22,913 nucleotides of DNA. Source: Plantago elongata (lineage: Eukaryota > Streptophyta > Magnoliopsida > Lamiales > Plantaginaceae). This document shows positions 9,434 to 18,256 of the stretch, one piece after another (the first letter of the stretch is position 1; each line of letters begins with the position of its first letter). Made by a program: the position numbers and the translations under genes. The DNA is taken from assembly GCA_036897095.1 (NCBI GenBank), contig JAYMSP010002692.1, positions 1-22,913 on the forward strand, in the 5' to 3' direction. Below the pieces are notes generated by a model that saw only the letters and a program-made list of their open reading frames with translations, ran no database searches and had not been told where the DNA came from.

Positions 9434-9916
9434 GGAAAAATACTCATGTTGGTCATGTATGTTTGATACTCTGCCTATTTGGTCATGTATATTTTACACT
9501 ATCGCAATTGGTCCGTAAATTGTTCAAAAGTTTAATTTTGGTACTCCGGTCACAACTCCGACGAGGAGAATTAAAATTAGATCTAATTCACCTCCAAATG
9601 AAAAGAACTCGTGAATTAGTACTAATTCACCTCCTAATTCACAACTCTAATTTGCGAACTAGAAAAAATAAATACAAGAAGACTCAAAATCAGTATATAT
9701 CTCTCTCCGTCTTCATTTCCGAGTTAGTACTAATTAAGGAGTTCTATTGAATTGGAGGTCAATTAGACCTAATTTTAATTTGCCTCGTCAGAATTGTATC
9801 CGGAGTACTAAAATTAAACTTTTAAGCAACTTACAAGATTAATTGTGATAGTACAGGACCAAATGGACAGAGTATTAAACCTACCTGACCAAATGAGGTC
9901 AATGAAGTATTTTTCC
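9434..9916. mobile_element. Long-arm foldback MITE, probably Mutator-like
   Basis: This is a 483-bp non-autonomous DNA transposon. The two ends are inverted repeats beginning ggaaaaatact. The arms stay aligned almost without gaps for about 195 bp; gaactc lies 171 bases in from the left end and its complement 172 bases in from the right. The loop between them is about 85 bp. Each arm contains several TTGGTC blocks. The element is flanked by an imperfect 10-bp direct repeat, caaccatcta (9424-9433) and caaacatcta (9917-9926). Long arms and a 9-10 bp target duplication are the marks of Mutator-like elements. No transposase is encoded; the 95-codon frame across it is incidental. Moderate arm divergence suggests middle age. 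Confidence 0.85.
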
Positions 9917-9926
9917 CAAACATCTA
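9917..9926 (+). repeat. Right target-site duplication of the foldback element
   Basis: caaacatcta follows the right arm immediately and differs from the left copy in one base. Confidence 0.7.
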
Positions 9927-10199
9927 TTTCAGCAATATATCAGTTGTGTTTTTTAAATCATTGCCATCAATCCGGTTAATCGAGGCATGAGTTGTGTACT
10001 GATATATCTAAAAACTCGCATAATTTTTCGCTGCTCAATATGGACATGTCAAGTTCAATATTTATAATATATCAATTTCAAATTTCATAAATGAGTACAT
10101 GGCATCATGAAAATGTCTATTAATTCCATTTCTTCCTCTCAACAACAAACAACAATGGGGAAAGTGCTCGGTTTGGGCATGATAGATTTTTAATTCATA
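9927..10199. other. A+T-rich spacer, nothing recognised
   Basis: This spacer lies between the foldback element and the Tigger relic. It has no open frame, repeat or RNA gene that I can support. Confidence 0.6.
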
Positions 10200-10767
10200 C
10201 AGTAAAATCTCCGTAATGTTGAAACTGAAATATTTTATTAATTTTATGAGATATTATTATATTAATAAATTAATAATTTATTAATTTAAAGAGGTTTTAC
10301 GTATGACCTGTAAAATTCGTTCGGCGAATCTAACCAGCTCAAGTGATTTAAATGATTTAAACTCTGAAAAAGATATTTGTGAGCTTGAGATTGATTATAG
10401 GTAAGCATTATCGACACAAAATGGATGTATATCTTTTGCTAGATTATCCTGGTGAAAATAATGAATGTTACGAGGTTCAAAGCATTGAAGAAATTGTGGC
10501 TGATACTATTCAAAATCCGATCAGTGACGAAGTTGAGGATGATTGAATAGCTTTGGAACTAGTCACTCATAAAAAAGCATTGCAAGCAACAACAATTCTT
10601 CACAACTTTTTGTTACAATATGAGTAGGTAAAGCCCCAACTTTTAAAGCCCCAACTTTTAATTGAAATATGAGAGATTGAAAGATGAACTCAAACTGAAA
10701 CTGGATAAATTATTAATTTTATCGAGGTTATTAATTTATCGAATATTAATTTATAAAGATTTTAGTT
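10200..10767 (+). mobile_element. Tigger/pogo-like (Tc1/mariner) relic
   Basis: The left end cagtaaaatct follows a TA dinucleotide and is close to the CAGTAAAACCTCTATAAATT terminus of plant pogo/Lemi1-type elements. The right end is the A+T-rich attaatttataaagatttta near 10745-10763, its degraded complement. Subterminal ATTAATTTAT blocks occur at both ends, as in that family. Between them is a fragment of the transposase C-terminus. The first 100 bases (10200-10301) also end in gaggttttacg before TA and could by themselves be a short MITE. The total of about 570 bp is far below the 2 kb or so of a whole element, so this is an internally deleted relic that cannot move on its own. Confidence 0.65.
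10433..10702 (+). pseudogene. Transposase C-terminal fragment of a plant Tigger-like element
   Basis: Read on the plus strand, the stretch gives LLDYPGENNECYEVQSIEEI, then VADTIQNPISDEVEDD, a stop, IALELVTHKKALQATTILHN, FLLQYE, and, after a further interruption, LKDELKLKLDKL near 10670-10700. This EVQS...EEIV...EALQA...LHNFLLQ...ELKL pattern is the C-terminal tail of plant pogo/Tigger transposases, downstream of the DDE catalytic domain. The HTH and DDE parts are missing. A 15-bp tandem duplication (aaagccccaactttt at 10630-10644 and 10645-10659) lies in the break between FLLQYE and LKDEL. This is recognised from memory of the family, and no start codon can be assigned. Confidence 0.6.
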
Positions 10768-11079
10768 TTGCAATTTGGTAGTGGACAACCACCTATTCAT
10801 GAAGTTGGGAAATTAATTGCTTCGGCATAGTAATAATTTAGTAGAGTGTGGCAACAAAGCCATAAATAAGAAGCATATCCTTTTGTCACATCTATACTTT
10901 AATTAGTTACATATTTAATGTTTTAGTCGGCTTCATGTTGGTATAAGGTTAGTCAATAAAGCAATGGGCTGAGATAGTTTCTTTTTGATGATCGATATTG
11001 ATATGGGAATATGTCCAATTCGTTTTTTAAACGTATCAAGAATAAATTTTAAGACATTACGATATTACAAGAATAAAGC
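10768..11079. other. A+T-rich flank of the Tat element, nothing recognised
   Basis: The stretch is A+T-rich and lacks the TCCGA words that mark the Tat element from about 11080 on. The left border of that element's LTR should lie near its end, but I could not fix it. No gene is seen. Confidence 0.5.
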
Positions 11080-11803
11080 TTCATGGATCCGAACCTCCGA
11101 CGATCCGAGGTTAAGCTTGACCAGAACATACGAAAATACCGTGATAGAGACGTCCAGATCAAAACATTACATCCGAGGATAATAAGGTCCGGACCAATTT
11201 CACATGTGCATACATCCAAACCTAAAGAGAACCGAGTGTGACAAATCATAACACATCAGTAGTGGAAGGCACAACCAGTTCCGGACACTTTGATCTGGAA
11301 CCCTGGCTTAGGATGCATCTATGAACAGAAAGACTACGGTGCCCTCAAAACCTAAAAAATGAACAATCTAGCCCTGAGGCCCAAAACGCTATATGATTTA
11401 TGATAATCACATGATCCACGAGCTTAACTAAGCTCTATTGGCCCAACACTTGGCACAATCCAATAAATCTAACCCAAGATGAGAATTAATCTCTATAAAT
11501 AGAGAGCACCTCTCAAGGTAAACTCAAGCATGCTCACTTGATCTTCTCACCCTACTATAAGCTTTAAACCTTCAATTATACAGAGTTGACATAGAATCAA
11601 TCTCGAGTAAATTCTCCTATCCGATTTGATCCAAGGAAAACCGGATCTAAATATTCTAACCCCACCCCCTCCAATCGTCTGTGCAGGTCCGGATCTAAAG
11701 CTTTGAGTGCAAGGACTGGTGTTCGCATCATCCGAGGACTTCCAAGATTCGAAGAGTTAGTTGGTTTTAGTAACATCTAAGGGTTGGGGCTTTTACCTCA
11801 ACA
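11080..11803 (+). repeat. 5' long terminal repeat of the Tat element (left border uncertain)
   Basis: The right border is well supported: the sequence ends acctcaaca at 11803, then a short spacer and a primer-binding-like site. A TATA box lies at 11494-11501, leaving a 300-base transcribed part with a CT-rich leader. The left border is placed where TCCGA-rich sequence begins (near 11080). No 3' copy is present in the window, so neither the length nor the age can be measured from LTR divergence. Confidence 0.6.
11494..11501 (+). promoter_or_regulatory. TATA box of the Tat 5' LTR
   Basis: tataaata within ctctataaatagagag is a consensus plant TATA box. Transcription would start about 30 bases downstream and read through the end of the LTR into gag. 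Confidence 0.7.
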
Positions 11804-11807
11804 TAAT

Positions 11808-11825
11808 TGGCGCCATCTGTGGGAA
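11808..11825 (+). promoter_or_regulatory. Primer-binding-like site of the Tat element
   Basis: tggcgccatctgtgggaa lies four bases after the LTR end. It matches the TGGCGCC(A/G)TCTGTGGGAA sequence that follows the 5' LTR in many plant Tat-type elements, where a tRNA 3' end primes minus-strand synthesis. I do not assign the tRNA. Confidence 0.75.
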
Positions 11826-11874
11826 TCGAAGCAAAAAGCTAAGTCATTTGGATTAACTATTTCATTCAGAAAGT

Positions 11875-13800
11875 ATGGCAAGACCAAGGAAATGGGCTCG
11901 GATAGCATCACCTTCACGGGGAATCCCAGTAGGACGTCCTCGGGGTAGACCACCTACTCGGAAGACAGCGGCAACTTGGGTTACCATCAGAGCAAGGAGG
12001 AGCCAACCCAGTGACGGCCATACGACATCCACCTCATCACAAGAAGCTCCTCCGGATCTCACCGAGAGAGACCCGGTGCCTCCGGCCCAACAGCCTCCTC
12101 CGTCAGGAGCGCATGGACCGCCAGTCGGAAGGAATTTCACCCTGACGAATGGGACGGTCATTTCTCCTTATGAATTTGGTATGAATGATAATCAATTCGA
12201 CTTGCTACTAAATTTCATTCAAGGATGTTTAGGCTCGAACAATGTTCAGCCAACACCTCAACAGCCCACTCCAGAACAAGCCGAACCTGCACAATCGAGG
12301 CATGAGAGAAGACTGGTCAAGGAAAGAATTAGGGAAGTGACGAGACAATGAACTTCGTCATCTGATCAACCATAGAACTAACTCCCAAGAGCATCAGGAA
12401 AAGAGTCCCGAAAGAGCTAGGGCCGAACCGGCCAGAACAAAATGGGTGACTTCTAATCTGAGGAAGGCCGATGAATTTTTCGGAGAAAGTGTCATTGAAT
12501 TTAGAGCGGAACAAGTGCCAGGATTAACCTGGATCCGAAGACAGGAGAAAGGCTTACCTCCGAGCAGATCTAGATCCGACAAAAAGCCTTAGAAACTGAA
12601 ATGGCTAAGCTCAACAAGATGGTCAATGCTCAAGAGAAGATGACCACAAGAGTTCCGAATCCTCTGAGTAACGCTATCCGGAGAGAGAAAAAGCCTATGG
12701 AATGTACAATTCCGAACTTGGAGCGATACTATGGAGACAATTGTCCGGCTGCCCATCTCACCCGATATGAATCTAAGATGGATACCAACGGATTGAACGA
12801 CAACCTCAAGGCGCTTAACTTCAATACTACTCTCTTCGGGGAAACAATGGATAGGTGGACCAGTTTGCTGTCCGGATCCATAAAATCTTTTGATGACGTC
12901 TCTACACTCTTCTTGAAAAGATTCCAGAATTCCAAGAGGAGGAAGAGATCCGTGGATCATCTAGCCGGAGTCATCCAATCCGAGACTGAGGATCTTCGGA
13001 CCTTCTTGGATAGGTTTAATTCGGAGGTCTGACAGGTGGAAGCGCACAATATAAAGGAACGGTTCCATCTCCTGTATGCTAACACCATCAATCATGATCT
13101 CTGAAAGAAGCTATCCGAAGAAGAAATATTGAATGAAAGGCAGTTAGACGATATCTGTGATCACGTCCTGTATGGAGTTGAGTTCTGAAATATCCCCATC
13201 AGAGCCGGACAGAAGAAAGCCAAGGAACCTATTAGGCAAGAGGCTCCAAAAGCTTGGAAGTCAGACTTGAGAAAGGACACCCGAAGAAAACAGGAGTTCT
13301 GGAGAGAGCGAACTCCTCCTAGGAGGTATGCTGAGTACACTCAGTTGAATCGTTCGAGAGAAGAAATCTTGTCGATTATGGTCGAGAAGAATTTAGACAT
13401 CCAATGACCTAGACCTTTCTTCAACAATAGGAAGGGTAAGGAAGCTAGTGCTTATTGCGCTTTTCACAGGAAAACTGGACACTCGACTGAGAAATGTATC
13501 CAGCTCAAGACAGAAATTGAAACGCAGATTCAAAGTGTACAGCTTGAAGAGTCGTACTCTAGGGAGGAACAGGTTTCGAGTGGAAGGAAAGAGAGAAGCC
13601 CGAGGCATAAATCCATAGCACTTCCGCCACCACCCAAGAATACTCCACCTCCCGAAGCAAGAAGATACGAGGAGTATCCGAATGATGCGGATTATGAAAA
13701 CCTACACTATAGCGGGGTTATTAATGCTATCGTCGATGGTCCGAGCGGTGGAGAGACCGCAATGCAAGGGAAAGAACCACACATGATATCCGGAATGGGA
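11875..13800 (+). pseudogene. Tat gag region (fossil)
   Basis: Gag is the structural protein of the particle. The first open stretch (11875-12351, 158 codons from the first ATG after the LTR) is basic and proline-rich, as in Tat gag N-termini. 12601-13032 carries the Retrotrans_gag capsid pattern: IPNLERYYGDNCPAAHL, then METNGLND-like sequence, F..T..G..MDRWTSLLSGSI and LFLKRFQ. Near 13440-13510 is the Tat-type zinc-knuckle relative YCAFHRKTGHSTEKCIQLK. A proline-rich linker to the protease follows. The region is interrupted several times and is not whole. Confidence 0.8.
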
Positions 13801-13839
13801 ACCTGGTAAGAAACCCAGCACCTCCGAGTGGATCAAACA

Positions 13840-14340
13840 CCATCTCCTTCGATTATAGTGAAATACCTCCCCCTACATTTGGAAGTGGAGATACTCGACC
13901 CCCCAATGTCCCGTTGGTAGTAGCTCTGGTAATCGCCACCTATAAAGTCAACAAAGTGTTGGTGGACACCGGAAGCTCTTCTGATATCATATCCAAGAGG
14001 ACCATTGAACAAATGAACTTGGGAGACATCGAGTACGGAAAGGTGAATACTTCTCTATCCGGATTCGGAGATGCGGTCGTCACACCCATCAGAACAATTA
14101 AGCTGCAGTATCAATGGGTACCTCTCCGAGGAGAATGACTCAAACAGTATTGTTCCTCGTAGTGGACAAAGCATTCAACTACAATGTCATCTTCGGGAGA
14201 CCAGACCTCAATCAGTTCCAAGCCATCTATTCCCCATTGCACAATGGAATCCAATTCCCCACTCCGTACGTAGTCGAAGAAGAATTGGGGAACAGACGAG
14301 AGGCTTGGGAATGCTACATCTTATCTACGAATGTAGCTGC
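13840..14340 (+). pseudogene. Tat aspartic protease (fossil)
   Basis: The catalytic motif VLVDTGSSSDII lies near 13957-13992, preceded by LVVALVIATYKVNK and followed by the strand LSGFGDAVVTPIRTI. In the next open stretch FLVVDKAFNYNVIFGRPDLN and the HNGIQFPTPYVVEE segment form the second half of the retropepsin fold, as in other Tat elements. The protease would process the polyprotein. The region is broken. Confidence 0.8.
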
Positions 14341-14499
14341 CAATCTGATACTTGTCATATCTAAAGGGCCGAGCATACCACAGCCTCCGAAGACTGAAAT
14401 CGGAGTGGGATCCTTAGATCACAAGTTTTCTAAGTCTGTTCGGATCGAACTACATGAGACCATCAAAGAAATCCTGGTTATTGAAGGAGATCCGGATAA

Positions 14500-15532
14500 A
14501 AAGACTAAGATAGGGACTGAAATGAATTCCGAAGTAGAGTTGAAACTAATATCTTATCTCCGAAAGAACTTAGAAATCTTTGCTTGGAGTACGGATGATC
14601 TTAGAGGGATAGATCCGAAGGTAACTGTTCACCGTCTGAACATGAACCCTATGGTCAAACATATCCGACAAAAGAGGAAGGACTTCAGACCTATAGAAGA
14701 TGCAATCATATTCGCTGAGGTGGACAGATTGTTGAAAGTTGGACATATTGAGGATGTCAGAGATTCAGATTGGGTTTGCAATGTCGTCCTAGTTGAAAAG
14801 TCCCCAGGGAAATGAAGAATGTGTAATGACTTCACCCGACTCAACAAGTTTTGTCCGAAAGACCCCTACCCTTTGACTCAGATCGATCAGTTACTAGACT
14901 CTACATCCGGATGTGCCTTGTTAAGCTTCATGGATGCTTATCAAGGGTTCTACCAGATCTGAATGGCACAAGAGCATATTCCGAAGACGGCGTTCTTCGC
15001 AGCGGGAGGAGTGTATTGCTTCAAGGTAATGCCTTTCGGACTCAAGAATGCCAGGGCTACATATCAAAGACTCGTAAACAAGATGTTCAAAGAAGAGCTC
15101 GGGAAAACTATGGAGGTTTGCGTGGATGATATGTTGGTCAAAAGCATAACCAAAGAGAGTCACATCGAGCATTTGGAAAACTGCTTTTCCATCCTTAGGA
15201 AGTATGGAATGAGCTTGAATTTGGAGAAATGCACCTTCAGGGTCAAAGGAGGCAAATTCCTCGGATATATGGTCACAGAAAGGGGAATTAGTGCTAATCC
15301 GGAAAAGATCCGAGCTATCCTTGGCCTACCTCAGCCCAAGAATGTCAATGAGGTGCAACAACTCATCGGGAGAATTTTATCTCTTAGCAGATTCATCTCG
15401 AGGTCCGCGGAGAAGAACTTGCCATTTTTCATGATCCTAAGGAAAGGGGACGGATTCGTATGGACCAATGAATGTGAGGAAGCCTTCGAGAGTCTCAAGA
15501 CTTATCTACTCTCACCTCCGCTCTTGTCCTAG
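14500..15532 (+). pseudogene. Tat reverse transcriptase (fossil)
   Basis: RNA-dependent DNA polymerase of the element. In order: the N-terminal segment AWSTDDLRGIDPKV (near 14583), VDRLLKVGHIEDV (near 14720), NDFTRLNKFCPKDPYPL (near 14825), SFMDAYQGFYQI (near 14925), GVYCFKVMPFGLKNARATYQ (near 15010-15070), the catalytic-region VDDMLVKS (near 15122-15145), and the thumb with LNLEKCTFRV and FLGYMVTERGISANPEKI. The connection continues with FISR...FFMILRKG up to 15532. The motif order and the spelling (PFGLKNA, ERGI.ANPEKI) are those of Ty3/gypsy, Tat lineage. The region is broken. Confidence 0.85.
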
Positions 15533-15539
15533 CCTGTTG

Positions 15540-16116
15540 AAGGAGAACCTTATACTTATACTTGGCAGTGACAAACGAGGCTATGAGCTCCGTACTAGTC
15601 CAGATCCAAGGTAATGATCATCCACCCATATACTACTTAAGCAAAGCTCTTGCAGGACCCGAAATCAGATACTTACACATTGAGAAGCTGGCCTACGCAT
15701 TAATCCACACAGCCTAGAGGCTCAAGCCTTACTTTAAATCACATCAAATTGTGGTCTTGACCAATGAGCCTCTCAAACAAATAATGGAAAGACCGGATCA
15801 ATCGGGAAGACTTTCAAAGTGGGTAATCGAACTAAGCGAGTATGATATCTCGTACCAGGCTCCGTCAGCCAAGAAAGCCCAAATACTAGCCGATTTCCTA
15901 GTCGACTTCCCAGAAGAAGACCACAAGCATCCAGAACCAACAAGTCTCAAACTCATAGATCCAGAGATACTACCCGAGACTCCCTTATTCGAATCGTTGG
16001 TAATGGAGGAAGAGGAGACGGATCATGAAAATGGTCTTTACGGAAATCAGTGGATGTTTTGTGAAGATTCAAATACTATGATGAAAGCTGCCAAAGCTGA
16101 ATCAACATATATTTAG
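15540..16116 (+). pseudogene. Tat first RNase H and linker (fossil)
   Basis: After the reverse transcriptase, sequence such as VLVQIQGNDHPPIYYLSKAL (about 15594-15652), then EKLAYALI and FKSHQIVVLTNEPLKQIMER (about 15733-15790), gives the pattern of the gypsy RNase H. Then comes SGRLSKWVIELSEYDISYQ and ADFLVDF (near 15895). An acidic linker leads into the second RNase H. The enzyme would degrade RNA in the RNA-DNA hybrid. The region is broken. Confidence 0.75.
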
Positions 16117-16728
16117 ATGAAAGAAAAAGCAGTGGCACCCGAGAAAACCATAGAAAAGCAGACACCAGCTTGGATTTTGCAAGTGGACGGATCATCCAAT
16201 GGAAGACTTGGGGGTATAGGTATTCATCTCCAGAGTCCCAAAGGAGCCCAAATTGATTATGCAATTACACTAGATTTTTGGGTGACCGACAATGAAGCCG
16301 AATACGAGGCCCTTCTGGTAGGTCTTCGGATGGCTAAAGCACTTCAGGTGAAGAGAATCCGAGCTTACATAGATTCCCAATTGGTGGAGTCTCAATATTC
16401 CAGAGCCTTTATTACCAAAGGTCCGAGTATGATCCTGTACCTCAAGAAACTCAAAGACGTTGTGTCAAAATTCGAGGAATTTTCTCTTGAAAAGTTCGAT
16501 AAATCATACAATGAGAAGGCAGACTCCCTCGCCAAATTTGCTTCAGCATCCGGAGCCGTGGATACGAGAAGTATAATTCTCCTAAGTCTTCGGACCTCCT
16601 CCTTCCTCGGTCAGGAACTCCCGTTATACCAACTAGACGAGGAGAGGACTTGGATGACTGGCATTTTGATTTACCTTCGGAATGGAACATTACCATCGTC
16701 GGACTCAACGGAGGCCCGGAAGGTCTAG
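16117..16728 (+). pseudogene. Tat second, archaeal-type RNase H (fossil)
   Basis: The motif WILQVDGSSNGRLGGIGIHL (about 16171-16230) contains the first catalytic aspartate. The second acidic site lies in TDNEAEYEALLVGLRMAKAL (about 16288-16347), and the third in AYIDSQLV (about 16364-16387). NEKADSLAKFAS (near 16510-16545) closes the domain. This arrangement is the archaeal-type RNase H that Tat elements carry in addition to the usual one, so it is the best single marker of the lineage. The C-terminal part links to integrase. Confidence 0.85.
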
Positions 16729-16759
16729 TGCCGAGCACCTTGTTGCTTCCTACTTGAGG

Positions 16760-17880
16760 ATGAACTTTACAAGAGATCTTTCAACGGAATTCACTTGCGT
16801 TGCCTCGGACCCCAAGAGGCTCGGACAATGCTAGAAGAGATACACAGTGGAAGTTGCGGAAGTCATTCCGGAGGAAGTACTTTGGCACAAAACATCATCC
16901 GGAAAGGTTACTATTGTCCTACAATAGACAAAGATTCAACTAACTTCGCCCGAACCTGCAATGACTGCCAATTCTATGCCAATATTCCTCACAGGCCAAG
17001 CAATCCGATGATTTCGTTAATCATCTCGTGCCCATTTGATCAGTGGGGCATTGATATTGTGGGGCCTTTTCCCCGAGGAGCGCAACAAAAGAAGTTTTTA
17101 ATCGTAGTAGTCGAATACTTTACCAAATGGGTGGAAGCCGAAGCAGTGACTACTATAACAGAGGCCCGAGTCCGAACCTTCATTTGGAAGAACATCATTT
17201 GCCACATAGGATTACCAAGGATCCTCATCTTGGACAATGGAGCTCAATTCTCCGGGCACAAACTCAAGGAATGGTGCAAGTCTTTAAAAATCTAACAACG
17301 TTTTACTTCGGTTGGGTACCCCCAAGCCAATGGACAGGTCGAATCTACCAACCGAACCATTGTGAAAATCTTGGAGAAAAGACTCAAAACTTTCCAAGGA
17401 AGCTGGGTTGAAGACTTAGATGGCGTACTTTGGGCTCATCGAACCACTCTGAGGACTGCAACCCGAGAGACCCCTTTCTCCTTAGTATATGGTTCTGAAG
17501 CCGTCATACCTTTGGAAGTCATTGTGGAAACTCAGAGAATCCAACAATATCAACCCGAAGAGAATACAACTGCTTGGACGTATGAGCTCGAACTCCTAGA
17601 GGACAAGAGAGATTCCTCCTTTTCTCACATATTAAGGTATCAAGCCTCTATTGCTCGGACCTACAATAAAAATTTGTGCAAAACTGATATCCAAATTGGA
17701 GACTTGGTCCTGAGAAGAGCTGATATTCTCAACCATGTCGGGAAACTCAAACCCAATTGAGAAGGTCCGTACAAAGTCATCGGAGTCAGAAGCAATGGAA
17801 GCTTCGAGATGGAGGATCTCGAAGGTAGAATGCTCAAGAGAACCTGGAATCCGAGAAATTTACAGAAAATTTATGCTTAG
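16760..17880 (+). pseudogene. Tat integrase (fossil)
   Basis: The zinc-binding part has SGSCGSHSGGSTLAQNIIRKGY and CNDCQFYA (near 16850-16980). The catalytic core shows WGIDIVGPFPRGA with its aspartate (near 17045), then LPRILILDNGAQFSG (near 17210-17255) with the second. YPQANGQ-type sequence (near 17315), VLWAHRTTLRTATRETPFSLVYG (about 17425-17490), and a C-terminal GDLVLRR...GKLKPN segment follow. The final reading WNPRNLQKIYA (near 17845-17877) is the usual Tat end (W-N-x-x-x-L-x-x-F/Y-Y). There is no chromodomain. The region is broken. Confidence 0.85.
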
Positions 17881-18256
17881 TATGTTTTTCTTCGTTTTTG
17901 TCTTGTCCGAAGTATCCGGCCGTTTGTAATTGTATTTCCATCAAATCAATACAACGGCTATCCTTTTCAAGAATTATCTCACTCACTATCGAACGTATGG
18001 TTTCGAATACAAAATCTTTGGATATGATATATTTCGGACTAAGAAATGATTTGTAAGCCATACACAATTCATGAACGTTCGAGTATATCATAATACTATC
18101 CGAACAAAACGATTCGAAGAAGCTAAAACAAGGATCATGCTTCACAAACATTAATAGCAAAAGTGAAATATCCAAGCATACGGATCATGTTCCGAATCAA
18201 TAACAGTTGGAAATATTCGATGGATATTCAAACATAAGAGCTCAAAATAGAACGGG
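17881..18256. other. Tat 3' non-coding spacer after pol
   Basis: This stretch lies between the end of integrase and the antisense accessory gene. It is A+T-rich with scattered TTCGAA, TCCGAA and CCGAAG words, so it belongs to the element. A minus-strand frame of 113 codons crosses it, but no family pattern is seen. The left part (gtttgtaattgtatttccat near 17925) may hold the 3' signals of the sense transcript. Confidence 0.5.

Noticed and set aside
9463-9750. 95-codon frame inside the foldback element
   Set aside because: It crosses arm and loop of an inverted repeat and encodes nothing recognisable; it is a by-product of the arm sequence.
11862-12161. Minus-strand frame opposite the gag start
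   Set aside because: It is a shadow of the gag frame on the other strand, with composition set by the proline-rich gag sequence.
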